Source of the DNA: Gottfriedia acidiceleris
GTDB lineage: Bacteria > Bacillota > Bacilli > Bacillales > Bacillaceae_G
Assembly: GCF_002128425.1 (NCBI RefSeq)
Contig: NZ_NESS01000012.1
Span: 1 to 64,000 of the forward strand
Direction: 5' to 3'
Length of the DNA stretch: 64,000 nt
Shown: positions 46,101-55,134 of the stretch, piece after piece
Layout: every line of letters begins with the position of its first letter
Numbering within the stretch: the stretch's first letter is position 1
Notes under the pieces: generated by a model
What the model was told of the DNA's origin: nothing
Databases searched by the model: none
Seen by the model: only the letters and a program-made list of their open reading frames with translations
Made by a program: the position numbers and the translations under genes

Positions 46101-47357
46101 CTAAATGATCCTGAAACTGCTGAAGCAAGCCGAGTAGGTTTCCCAGTAGATCAGTCATCAAATGCAGTTGTATCATTTTACGATAGTCCGTTCCCTGCTA
46201 ATCCAATTAAAACAGATAAGAACGGAAACTATACAGACCAGATTTTAGTTAAGAAGCAATCTACACCATTACAAGTATCTTTCTATGGTATGGATGCAGC
46301 AAGAAACTTTACTGGAAATGCTGCAAATATGTTAAGACTAGTATTCGTGGATCAAAATTTCCCATACTACTACTTAAAAGCAAATAAACAAACAGTTACA
46401 ACGGGTGATACTGTAAATTACAGTGTTCGTTCAAATAATATTAAAAATTTAAAAACTACTAAAATTAATTTCAAAGTTGATCCGAATCTAGCAACAATTC
46501 AAAATGTCGTTGTAAATGATGCAGTAAAACAATATGGTGATGCACAAGTTTCAGTAACTTCAGTACCTTCTGGCATAAGTCAGCTTTATACATTTACATT
46601 TACTTACAATGGAACAAAAGCTTTACCAGAAGACTTACAATTATTTAATTTCGATATGAAAACAGCAGAGAAATATACAAATTTTATCCCACATGATTGG
46701 TATACAATGACTGCATCAACAATTGATCAATCAAATGTTGAGACAAAAGATGTGTATGCGTACATGGAATCTTATAAAGTTAAAAATACTTATTCTAAAA
46801 TTGATGGAGCATTAAATTTAGAAGGAGCATACGATCCAGTAACAGGAAACCAAAATTATGCGCTTGATCAAAGTGTAATTGGTGCAAAAGTTACAGTTAC
46901 ATCTTATGATGGAAAAACAACTGTTCAACCTTCAATCAACAAAAGCGGACAATACAGCGCTGAAGGGTTGAAAGCAGATACAAAACCTTATACTTATAAA
47001 GTTGAAGTACCTGGTCATTTTACAATGAACAGACAAGTACTTTTATCAAATGAAGTACGTGGAGAAACGTTAGGAAAGAGATTTAATATAGGTTTATTAA
47101 CAGCTGCAGCTGGGGACGTTAACAAAGATGATGTAATCGATGTGTTAGATGCACTAGCTGTACAAACATATTGGGGTACAAATAAAGCTACAGCAGACTT
47201 TAACTTTGATAAAGTAGTAGATAAAAAGGATATGGACTTTGTTGTTCGAAACTTTGGATTACAAAATCCTACTGTTGATAACGCTCCAAAACCAAAAACT
47301 AATTATAAAGGTGCAACTTTAGATAGTATTTTAAAAGAGTTAGGTTTAGATCAATAA
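43197..47357 (+). CDS. Secreted S8 subtilisin-family protease with C-terminal dockerin, copy 1
   Basis: A 1,386-residue Vpr-like protease. In order: a signal peptide (about 1-40), an I9 propeptide (about 85-185), and the S8 catalytic domain with Asp in GILDTGMDYHHPDL (near 227), His in HGTHVAGI (near 280) and Ser in GTSMATPYVAG (near 607). A PA domain is inserted at about 430-540. Fn3-like and Ig-like modules, a carboxypeptidase-regulatory-like repeat (about 1200-1290) and a type I dockerin (about 1305-1358; loops DVNKDDVIDVLD and DFNFDKVVDKKD) follow, then a tail ending ELGLDQ. Dockerins bind cohesins in cellulosomes; none is seen here. The ATG follows ACTGGAGGAAG. Confidence 0.93.
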   Translation: MGEKREKSKVLKSFTVLALTSSFILGSLGQVTYVSNAASPSKAEDILASLSSEQRAALKQLSTSEDSGLQVSSDINLDSTEQTNVIVEFANKPVKVAQIEASVEGKTLTKTDAEKLIDQDHDTFTKDVSQVITSGKSKKVDYKINHSYKHAFNGVSMTLPANQIKNLLKSKAVKKVWSNQTFTIDPPKENDQLKADEANVANYTPYDALDRLHAEGFTGKGIKVGILDTGMDYHHPDLKDAYKGGYDFVDNDNDPMETTYADWKKSGQPEINGSSTYYTEHGTHVAGIIGGRGVANSEYKTLGAAPDADLYSYRVLGPYGSGTEEDIIAGIDRAVQDGMDVINMSLGATLNDPLYATSIAVNNAVLSGVTTVVAAGNSGDQMYTLGAPGAAALALTVGASSIALDVYQYAGVNNGKNYSVRQLARNYSDDLTALKGKTYQLVDVGLGNPADFNGKDVNGKIAFIKRGTIALIDKIKNAKAKGAVGVLMYNDETNQAEGAIQSFLGESVDAIPAFSVSNQEGIEIAAAIKSGKSEFTFGDFKKVQTASDELAGFSSRGPSRVNYDIKPEVTAPGVAILSTVPFYVNNKTGDGSKPEDYKYAYERLSGTSMATPYVAGVSALLLQSNKGLQPEDIKSILMNTADPLSKAYSVFEAGSGRVDAYEAIHSNVELEVVDQTPTYINGKEKSIKELTGGISFGSYGFDDKDIADSRNITLKNRSEKAKTFSVDVKYQTGLRGSKDAASNNVTLSGPTSVKLNGISSKSIKFNLNIPKTAEKGTYEGFITFTNTGDPTETYQIPFGGRVVAEGIDYFKIDNPMFGNDTSWPANAFPFLSFDLSLKSHMKTLDVLLQDAKTGEDLGLVGSFTPITMNENQDYFIGRGFSSIYYPFTGDAKNPISYDPVVAKAGNYKLKLVGTNEKGKTFVRTADFVYDVAAPTMTSSFDTLDQKVIEYKDSQFDSNGEFLYDFNINLNDPETAEASRVGFPVDQSSNAVVSFYDSPFPANPIKTDKNGNYTDQILVKKQSTPLQVSFYGMDAARNFTGNAANMLRLVFVDQNFPYYYLKANKQTVTTGDTVNYSVRSNNIKNLKTTKINFKVDPNLATIQNVVVNDAVKQYGDAQVSVTSVPSGISQLYTFTFTYNGTKALPEDLQLFNFDMKTAEKYTNFIPHDWYTMTASTIDQSNVETKDVYAYMESYKVKNTYSKIDGALNLEGAYDPVTGNQNYALDQSVIGAKVTVTSYDGKTTVQPSINKSGQYSAEGLKADTKPYTYKVEVPGHFTMNRQVLLSNEVRGETLGKRFNIGLLTAAAGDVNKDDVIDVLDALAVQTYWGTNKATADFNFDKVVDKKDMDFVVRNFGLQNPTVDNAPKPKTNYKGATLDSILKELGLDQ

Positions 47358-47368
47358 TAATGTAGAAG

Positions 47369-47396
47369 AGGGAAGCCAGCTAGATTGGCTTCCCTT
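47369..47396 (+). terminator. Terminator of protease gene 1
   Basis: AGGGAAGCCA pairs with TGGCTTCCCT around GCTAGAT, followed by five or more T. Confidence 0.9.
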
Positions 47397-47436
47397 TTTA
47401 TTTTATAGGAATATATGTGAAATGATGAAATAGTGA

Positions 47437-47575
47437 ACTGCAATTAAAAAAGCGAAATCAGCAAATTAATTGGGGAGCGTGCAAATAAATATTCGAAAAC
47501 TGCAAATAAAATTGGCAAATCTATAATTAAAAAAGTCAAAACTGCAAATTAAATCGGTGGAACGGCAAATAAAGC
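47437..47575. repeat. Degenerate GCAAATTAAA-type short repeats
   Basis: About seven imperfect copies of an element near ACTGCAAATAAAATCGG occur at roughly 20-bp intervals (for example at 47438, 47461, 47480, 47500, 47542 and 47565). The remainder of 47576-48190 holds no gene; it contains a cre-like site and a block shared with the first protease gene. Confidence 0.55.
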
Positions 47576-47885
47576 CATTAATTTTAATTAATTTGAGTGA
47601 ACAAGCATAGATAAGTAAGATGATAAATTGAAAATGACCAAAACAGAAGTAAAGACCTTAGATTGCCCACAAACCTTCGCATTCTTTGTTACTCATTCTC
47701 TTTTAAAAGTAACGCATTCTTCTCTCGTTCGGTACTCTTCACAAAAAAATGTGTTAATTTTTGACCATTTTAAATCCTAATAAATGATGAATTATAATAT
47801 TCTAAAATAGTTTTATCATGTTCAATTTGTAAGAAAAACCTATCATCCCGAGGTTTATTTAAACGATTAAAGTTTAAATAAAAAA

Positions 47886-47899
47886 AGTAAGCGTTTTCA
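47886..47899 (+). promoter_or_regulatory. cre-like CcpA site upstream of protease gene 2
   Basis: AGTAAGCGTTTTCA matches TGWAANCGNTNWCA at 13 of 14 positions, about 290 bp before the start codon. Confidence 0.55.
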
Positions 47900-48029
47900 T
47901 AGAACTGACTATTTCTTTTAAAATGATAGAAAAATTGGGTTATTTCGATTGTTTTTCACGGGAGAATTTAGAAGAATCTTGTCGAATGCAGAGAGGAAGA
48001 ATTTAAAACTTTGGTAAATTAGGCGAGGG

Positions 48030-48080
48030 ATAACCCAATTGACCGAAAATTGGAAAAAATTGATAATAAATGTAGAAAGT
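48030..48080 (+). promoter_or_regulatory. Conserved upstream block of protease gene 2
   Basis: ATAACCCAATTG (48030-48041), then GAAAAT, GATAATAAA and TGTAGAAA, parallel to the block at 43028-43080. Confidence 0.5.
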
Positions 48081-48191
48081 AAATTTGATGTAAAGAGATA
48101 TATATGAAGATAAAAAGTAGCTTACTATTTTATAAATCATAGATCTTTATTGAATTTTACTTTAGATAAATAAAAGCCAGGAGGAAGAAGA

Positions 48192-51100
48192 ATGGGGAAA
48201 AGAGTAAAGAAAAGTAAGTTTGTATCAGGCTTTACCGTATTAGCTCTATCATCTAGTGTTGTTGTTGCACCTATTGCACATGTAACAAATGTTTCAAAGG
48301 CAGCAGAGAAAACGAAGACAGAAACAATACTTGCAAATTTAACTTCCCAGCAACGAGCTGCTTTAAAACAAATTTCAACGAATGAATCGACAGGGCTTCA
48401 AATCTCATCAGACATAGATCAAACAACTACAAAACAAACCTCAGTTATTGTAGAGTTTGCAAATAAACCTGCTAAGGTGGCTAAAATTGAGGCGCAAGTT
48501 GAAGGTAAATCATTAACTGAGACACAGGCAGGGAAATTAGTTGATCAAGATCATGCTACTTTTACTGCAGAAGTGGGACAAGTTCTTAAAGATGAAAATA
48601 ATAAAAAGGTAGATTATAAAATTAAACATTCATATAAAAATGCCTTTAATGGTGTTTCAATGAGTCTACCAGCAAATCAAATTAAAAATCTATTAAAATC
48701 AAAAGCAGTTAAAACTGTTTGGAGTAACGAGAAGTTCTCTATTGACCCTCCAAAGGAATCAGATAAGAATACCGAGTTAAAAGCAGACGAATCTAAAGTA
48801 GAAAACTATACGCCATATGACGGCTTGGATAAGCTACATGCTGAAGGCTATACAGGAAAGGGCATTAAAGTTGGTATTCTTGATACAGGTATCGATTACA
48901 ACCACCCAGATTTAAAAGACGCTTTCAAAGGTGGATATGATTTTGTAGATAATGATAATGATCCAATGGAGACTACATATGCTGATTGGGTAAAAGTTGG
49001 TAAACCAGGATCTGCAAATGGAGCTGATTATTATACTGAGCATGGTACTCATGTAGCAGGTATCATTGGTGGACGTGGTGCTTCAGATAGTGAATACAAA
49101 CAGGTTGGTGCAGCACCAGAAGCCGATATTTATTCATATCGTGTACTTGGACCTGGTGGGGTTGGAACAAGTGAAGCTATTATCGCTGGTCTTGATAAAG
49201 CAGTACAAGATGGCATGGATGTTATTAATATGTCATTAGGTGCGTCGTTAAATGATCCACTTTATGCAACTTCCATCGCGGTTAACAATGCTGTATTAAG
49301 TGGTGTAACGACTGTCGTAGCTGCAGGAAATGATGGAGACAAAATGGACACATTAGGTTCACCGGGAGCGGCTGCATTAGCATTAACTGTTGGAGCTTCA
49401 TCTGTTGCAATTGATCTTTATCAATTTAACGGAACACAGGATGGAAACAAATACAACTTTAGACAATTAGCTCAAAACTACTCCGATAATTTAACGACAT
49501 TAAAAGGTAAAACCTATCAACTTGTTGATGTAGGTTTAGCAAATCCATCTGACTTTACAGGAAAAGATTTAAAAGGCAAGATTGCTTACATTCAACGTGG
49601 AACGATTGCTTTAATTGATAAAATTAAAAATGCAAAAGCAGCTGGCGCTGTAGGTGTATTAATGGCTAATAATATTGATAACCAAAGTGAAGGAGCAATC
49701 CAAGCATTTTTAGGTGAGTCGGTCGATGCTATTCCTTCATTCTCAGTATCATATGAAGAGGGATTAAAAATTACAGCAGCGGTTAAAGCAGGTAGAAATG
49801 AAGTATCTTTTGGTGATTATACTAAGCTACAAACAGCTTCAGATGAATTAGCGACGTTTAGTTCAAGGGGACCATCACGTGTAAACTATGATATCAAGCC
49901 AGAAGTGACTGCTCCGGGTGTTTCGATTCTTTCAAGTGTACCATTTTATGTAAATAATAAAACAGGCGATGGATCAAAGCCTGAAGATTATAAGTATGCA
50001 TATGAGCGTATGTCTGGAACATCAATGGCAACACCATATGTAGCAGGTGTATCTGCCCTATTACTTCAATCAAATAAAGACTTACAACCAGAAGATATCA
50101 AATCAATCCTAATGAATACTGCTGATCCATTATCAAAAGCTTATAGTGTATTTGAAGTAGGTAGTGGACGTGTAGATGCATATGAAGCAATTCATTCAAA
50201 TGTAGAATTAGAAGTGGTTGATAAAACACCAACGATCGTAAACGGCAAAGAAAAATTAATTAATGAATTAACCGGTGGGATGAGCTTTGGTTCATACGGA
50301 TTTGATGATAACGCTATTGCAGATTCTCGCAGTGTTACTTTAAAGAATCGTAGTGAAAAAGCAAAAACATTTAGTGTCGACGTGAAATATCAAACTGGAT
50401 TAAGAGGATCTAAGGATGCAGCTTCAAATAATGTTACACTTTCAGGTCCTACATCAGTTAAGTTGAATGGTATTAGCTCGAAATCAATTAAGTTTAATTT
50501 AAACATTCCAAAAACTGCAGAAAAAGGAACATATGAAGGTTATGTTACATTCACGAATACTGCAGATCCAACTGAACAATATCAAATTCCATTTGGTGTT
50601 CGTGTAGTTGAAGAGGGTATCCAATCATTTAATTTAATCAACCCACTTTATTCAAATAAAATTACGAATCCAACTTATGCGTACCCATTTATTGATGGAA
50701 GTGTTTCTCTAAAAACACATATGAAATCATTAGATGTTATCGTTCAGGACCCAACAACTGGTCAAGACTTAGGTATTATTGGTTCATTTAATACTTCAGT
50801 AATGAAGGAGGATGTAGTTTACAATATTGGTCGACTTGTAGGTGCATATTACTTCCCATTCACTGGAGATGCGAAAAACCCGATTAGCAGTAAATATGAA
50901 TTAATTAAACCAGGTCATTACAAATTAAGACTAGTTGGTGTGAGTGAAAGTGGAAAAACATTTGCTGAAGCTAGAGACTTTATGCTGGAATATGCTATTC
51001 CTAATATGACTTCAAGCTTTGACAAATTAGATCAAAAAGTTATCGAGTATAGTGATAGTCAACTAGATAAAAATGGACAAATGTTATACGACTTCAACAT

Positions 51101-52364
51101 TAACGTAAATGATCCAGAAATTGACGAAGCGAAAAAATACGGTATTAAAGCTGACCAATCAGATAACACAATTGTTTACACTTATAATTCTTTCTTCCCA
51201 TCATTACCTATTAACGTAGATAAAAACGGGGATTATAATGATCAAATTTTAGTTGATAGCAAATATTCAATATTACCTTTAACTTTCTATGGAATGGATG
51301 CAGCGTTAAACCCAACTGCTCAAATTAGAATAGCGTTCGTAAAAAATACAACTCCATATTATTACTTAAAAGCGAATAAGCAAAATATCGTACCTGGTGA
51401 TACTGTAAACTACTCTATAAAAGCCAATAATATTAATAACTTAAAAACAACTAAACTAACACTTCAATTGAATAATAATCAAGGAATCATTGATAATATT
51501 CAAGTAAATGATGAGGTTAAGAAATATGGAGACGCACAAGTTACAGTAAAAACATCTCCTACTACTTGGGATTATCTCACACAATATGACTTTACTTTTA
51601 CTTACTCAGGTTCAGCTAAGTTACCAGAGGATACTCAATTATTTAATTTCGATATTAAAACAACTGATAAATCATTTACAACAGGTTCAGCAATCAACTT
51701 CTCAGGTAACGGTACATCTACAATTGACACATCAAATGTTGAAACGAAAAATGTCTATACTTATATTGAAGGTTACAATGTAAAACCAACAGTTTCAAAA
51801 CTTTCAGGAACACTTCAAGTAGAAGGAGCAAAAAACCCTGTAACGGGTGAAACAAACTATGCGATCGATCAAAGTAAATTAGGTGCGAAAATTACATTAA
51901 CATCTTATGATGGTAAAACTGTTTTACAAACACCAATCACATCAAAACAAGGTGATTATGCATTCGATGGTGTGAAATTAGACAGTAAACCTTATACATT
52001 ATCAGTAGATGTACCAGGTCACTTTACAATCAATCAAACAATGGATAATTTATTTGATAATATCCGTGGTGATTTAATCGGTAAGCAATTGCGCTATTTA
52101 TTGGATGTGGCTCCTGCTGGTGATGCAAATAAAGATGATGTAATCGACGTACTCGATGCGTTAGCTGTACAAACTTACTGGGGGACAAACAAAGCATCTG
52201 CTGACTTCAACTTTGATAAAGTAGTTGATGCAAAAGATATGGACTATGTAGTTAAGAACTTTGGATTACAAAATTCAACAGTTCCAAATCCTCCTAAAGC
52301 TAAAAAATCATATAAAGGTGCTACATTAGATAGTATTTTAAGTGATTTAGATTTAACTAATTAA
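48192..52364 (+). CDS. Secreted S8 subtilisin-family protease with C-terminal dockerin, copy 2
   Basis: A 1,390-residue paralogue of the preceding protease with the same domain order. The catalytic triad is seen in GILDTGIDYNHPDL (near 229), HGTHVAGI (near 283) and GTSMATPYVAG (near 607). The dockerin is at about 1310-1360 with both calcium loops (DANKDDVIDVLD, DFNFDKVVDAKD), and the tail ends SDLDLTN. Similarity to copy 1 is uneven: near-identical from the catalytic serine through residue ~790, but much lower in the Ig-like C-terminal half. The ATG follows CCAGGAGGAAGA. It has its own terminator and probably its own promoter, 830 bp downstream of copy 1. Confidence 0.93.
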   Translation: MGKRVKKSKFVSGFTVLALSSSVVVAPIAHVTNVSKAAEKTKTETILANLTSQQRAALKQISTNESTGLQISSDIDQTTTKQTSVIVEFANKPAKVAKIEAQVEGKSLTETQAGKLVDQDHATFTAEVGQVLKDENNKKVDYKIKHSYKNAFNGVSMSLPANQIKNLLKSKAVKTVWSNEKFSIDPPKESDKNTELKADESKVENYTPYDGLDKLHAEGYTGKGIKVGILDTGIDYNHPDLKDAFKGGYDFVDNDNDPMETTYADWVKVGKPGSANGADYYTEHGTHVAGIIGGRGASDSEYKQVGAAPEADIYSYRVLGPGGVGTSEAIIAGLDKAVQDGMDVINMSLGASLNDPLYATSIAVNNAVLSGVTTVVAAGNDGDKMDTLGSPGAAALALTVGASSVAIDLYQFNGTQDGNKYNFRQLAQNYSDNLTTLKGKTYQLVDVGLANPSDFTGKDLKGKIAYIQRGTIALIDKIKNAKAAGAVGVLMANNIDNQSEGAIQAFLGESVDAIPSFSVSYEEGLKITAAVKAGRNEVSFGDYTKLQTASDELATFSSRGPSRVNYDIKPEVTAPGVSILSSVPFYVNNKTGDGSKPEDYKYAYERMSGTSMATPYVAGVSALLLQSNKDLQPEDIKSILMNTADPLSKAYSVFEVGSGRVDAYEAIHSNVELEVVDKTPTIVNGKEKLINELTGGMSFGSYGFDDNAIADSRSVTLKNRSEKAKTFSVDVKYQTGLRGSKDAASNNVTLSGPTSVKLNGISSKSIKFNLNIPKTAEKGTYEGYVTFTNTADPTEQYQIPFGVRVVEEGIQSFNLINPLYSNKITNPTYAYPFIDGSVSLKTHMKSLDVIVQDPTTGQDLGIIGSFNTSVMKEDVVYNIGRLVGAYYFPFTGDAKNPISSKYELIKPGHYKLRLVGVSESGKTFAEARDFMLEYAIPNMTSSFDKLDQKVIEYSDSQLDKNGQMLYDFNINVNDPEIDEAKKYGIKADQSDNTIVYTYNSFFPSLPINVDKNGDYNDQILVDSKYSILPLTFYGMDAALNPTAQIRIAFVKNTTPYYYLKANKQNIVPGDTVNYSIKANNINNLKTTKLTLQLNNNQGIIDNIQVNDEVKKYGDAQVTVKTSPTTWDYLTQYDFTFTYSGSAKLPEDTQLFNFDIKTTDKSFTTGSAINFSGNGTSTIDTSNVETKNVYTYIEGYNVKPTVSKLSGTLQVEGAKNPVTGETNYAIDQSKLGAKITLTSYDGKTVLQTPITSKQGDYAFDGVKLDSKPYTLSVDVPGHFTINQTMDNLFDNIRGDLIGKQLRYLLDVAPAGDANKDDVIDVLDALAVQTYWGTNKASADFNFDKVVDAKDMDYVVKNFGLQNSTVPNPPKAKKSYKGATLDSILSDLDLTN

Positions 52365-52401
52365 GAGTAAGGAAAAGAATTAAATCGGGGCTTAAAGACA
52401 G

Positions 52402-52435
52402 CCTTCTCCCAATCTGTATTGGGAGAAGGTTTTTT
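52402..52435 (+). terminator. Terminator of protease gene 2
   Basis: CCTTCTCCCAAT and ATTGGGAGAAGG form a perfect 12-bp stem, followed by six T. Confidence 0.95.
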
Positions 52436-52594
52436 ACTTAGAAAACTAAAAAATATTTATAAAGATGAGTTATTTTTATAAATATTTTTTCTCCCTCCCT
52501 AAATCCTACTCTAAATAACTTATTGGTAAATTTATACATAAAAATTTCACATTGGGTTAACTTAAAAGTATAAAGAATTTATAGGGTGACTTTT

Positions 52595-53656
52595 ATGAAT
52601 AAAAAGTTTATTTATTCAATCCATATTTATATCTTAATCATAATGAGTACCGGATATATGTTACATGTATTTATCATTCCAAGTATTTTGACGTCTTCTC
52701 ACAGAGATTCATGGGTAACAGTTGTTGCAAGTATTCTCCCTTTCTTAATTTGGACAACTTTGGTTCTTTTTTTGTATAAGAAGTTTAACAAAGAAGATGT
52801 TTTATCCATTATGTATAAGGTGTTTTATAAGCCAATAGTTTATATCTTATCAACTTTTTTTGTCCTTTATTTTTTATTGTCAGCTTTTATTACGTTCCGA
52901 TTTACTCTTATTTGGGCCGATATTAATTATACTCAGGATATTCCGATTTTTATTGTAGTATTTTTGATTTCACTTGTTTGCTTTTACGCTGCATATAAAG
53001 GAATTCGTACAATTGGAACGCTTGCATTTATTATCTTGCCACTAGTTGTTTTATTTGGATTCTTAGTGGGAATAGGCAATATTAAAAATAAAAATTATAG
53101 TTTACTATTTCCAATATTTGAAAATGGCTATCATGATTTTTTTCATGGCTTTATTTATACATGTTCAGGATTTTTTGAAATTATTTTTCTTTTATTTTTA
53201 AATTCCTATGTAAAAGATCAAGTAAAAGTAAAATGGCTAATAGTAGTAACTTTTATATTGTTTATGTTAATTTTTGGTCCACTTGTAGGAGCGATAACTG
53301 AATTTGGCTCTATTGAGGCAGAAAAAATGAGGAATCCTGTTTATGAACAATGGAAACTACTAACCTTAGGAGTGAATCTTACTAGATTGGATTTTTTGTC
53401 AATTTTTCAGTGGCTGTCAGGAGCTTTTATTCGAATAAGCTTAAATTTATTCTTTACAAACTACATCATCAATTATAGTGGAAAGAAAAAATGGGGTTTA
53501 CCTTTAATATCATTAGTTTTATTAGTTGCAGTAATGATTCCGTGGAATGCAACGTCTTTTTATTATTTTTTACAATACTACTATTTCCCAATAAATTTAA
53601 TTTTTTTACTATTTACGATATGTATTTTTTTTATTATCTCAAAACTAAAAAGGTGA
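52595..53656 (+). CDS. Spore germinant receptor permease subunit (GerB family)
   Basis: About 353 residues, ten predicted membrane segments, of the GerAB/endospore germination permease family within the APC superfamily. It forms the membrane pocket that senses germinant. The ATG at 52595 follows AGGGTGAC; the in-frame GTG at 52586 is on that site. The operon order here is B-A-C rather than the more common A-B-C. Confidence 0.9.
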   Translation: MNKKFIYSIHIYILIIMSTGYMLHVFIIPSILTSSHRDSWVTVVASILPFLIWTTLVLFLYKKFNKEDVLSIMYKVFYKPIVYILSTFFVLYFLLSAFITFRFTLIWADINYTQDIPIFIVVFLISLVCFYAAYKGIRTIGTLAFIILPLVVLFGFLVGIGNIKNKNYSLLFPIFENGYHDFFHGFIYTCSGFFEIIFLLFLNSYVKDQVKVKWLIVVTFILFMLIFGPLVGAITEFGSIEAEKMRNPVYEQWKLLTLGVNLTRLDFLSIFQWLSGAFIRISLNLFFTNYIINYSGKKKWGLPLISLVLLVAVMIPWNATSFYYFLQYYYFPINLIFLLFTICIFFIISKLKR

Positions 53657-53662
53657 TTCAGA

Positions 53663-55126
53663 ATGACAAAAGAATTTACTTTAGATAATTTTAATCTAGT
53701 AGAGTTTATTGAATCCTTTAATTATTCATACGATATTGATTTTAGAACGAAAACATATAAAGAAGGAGAAGATTTACATTATGTCATCATTATGTTTTGT
53801 ACTAATTTGATTCATATACAATTTAGTAATCAAATTATTATTGACATTTTTAATGTAATACAAAAAGAAGAAAAATTCGATTTTGAATTGTTAAGTAATA
53901 TAGTCGAAACAAAAAGGTTGAAAACGAGATCGAATATTAAAAAGGAAGTTGAAGAAAATCTATTTACTGGAGATTTAGTAATATTTAGTTCTTATTTAAA
54001 TGATATATTCTTTGTTCCGGTAGCAAATCCTCCAAAAAGAGTCCCTGAAGAATCGAATTTAGAAAATTCAGTTCGAGGACCAAGAGATGGATTTGTTGAA
54101 AATATTTCAGATAATATGGCTTTAATTCGTCAGAGACTTAAGACTTCAAGTTTAAAAAGTGTTGAATATACAATAGGAGAACGAAGCCAAACGAAAGTAT
54201 TATTAATTTATATTGAAGATATTCTAAACCCAAATATTCTTGCTGAAGTAAAAAAACGTCTTAGCTTAATTAAAAAAGACGTAATCGTAAGTAGTTATGA
54301 AATAGAAGAAGAATTATATGATCAACCATTCTCGATTTTTCCTCTTTTAGATAATATAGGTAGACCCGATTTTGTTGTACAATCATTAAACCAAGGAAGA
54401 TTTGGAGTGATTGTAGATGGCAATCCAGCTTGTTTAATAGGTCCAACTAGTTTAACCCAACTTATTTATTCTCCTGAAGATATCCATTCGAGTTTTTATT
54501 ATGTTAATGTAGTAAGATATCTTAGGTTGGTAGCTATATTTACAACAATTTTCCTACCTGGTTTTTTTATAGCGTTGGTGACATATCATTTAGATCAAAT
54601 ACCGTACCCGTTTCTTGCTACGATTGGAATGTCTAGAAATGGGTTGCCATTTTCAGCAGCAATAGAGGCTTTTTTAATGTTGGTGTTTTTTGAATTATTT
54701 AAAGAAGCAGGGTTACGCTTGCCGAAAGCAGTAGGACAAACTGTTGCAGTTTTAGGGGGGCTATTTATTGGTGATGCTGCAATACGTGCTGGATTAACTT
54801 CTCCATCAATGCTAGTAGTAATTGCTTTAACGGTTATTTCAGGATATACATTAATTAATCAAAATATTTCAGGTAATGTCGTAATTATGCGCTTTTTTGT
54901 CTTAATTCTATCTTCAATTTTAGGATTAATCGGCTTTTTTACTGCATTTTTTCTCTTATTGACAATGGTTGTATCTCTAGAGAGTTTCGGGCAACCTTAT
55001 ATAACTTTACTATCTGTTCCAAACTTTTCCGATATTTTTAATGTAGTAATTAAATTGCCTCAAAGGTTTAAAAAAAACAGAAGTCTATTCTTTCATCCAA
55101 TCGATAAAGATCGGATGAAGGAGTGA
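53663..55126 (+). CDS. Spore germinant receptor GerA-family subunit
   Basis: A 487-residue subunit with a long N-terminal soluble domain (about 1-280) and a membrane domain of four to six segments (about 285-460). Typical family strings are NMALIRQRLKTSSL, LDNIGRPDFVVQSLNQGRFGVIVDGNP and RLPKAVGQTVAVLGGLFIGDAA. The ATG follows AGGTGATTC, 6 bp after the permease gene. The protein resides in the spore inner membrane. Confidence 0.93.
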   Translation: MTKEFTLDNFNLVEFIESFNYSYDIDFRTKTYKEGEDLHYVIIMFCTNLIHIQFSNQIIIDIFNVIQKEEKFDFELLSNIVETKRLKTRSNIKKEVEENLFTGDLVIFSSYLNDIFFVPVANPPKRVPEESNLENSVRGPRDGFVENISDNMALIRQRLKTSSLKSVEYTIGERSQTKVLLIYIEDILNPNILAEVKKRLSLIKKDVIVSSYEIEEELYDQPFSIFPLLDNIGRPDFVVQSLNQGRFGVIVDGNPACLIGPTSLTQLIYSPEDIHSSFYYVNVVRYLRLVAIFTTIFLPGFFIALVTYHLDQIPYPFLATIGMSRNGLPFSAAIEAFLMLVFFELFKEAGLRLPKAVGQTVAVLGGLFIGDAAIRAGLTSPSMLVVIALTVISGYTLINQNISGNVVIMRFFVLILSSILGLIGFFTAFFLLLTMVVSLESFGQPYITLLSVPNFSDIFNVVIKLPQRFKKNRSLFFHPIDKDRMKE

Positions 55127-55134
55127 TGCATAGG

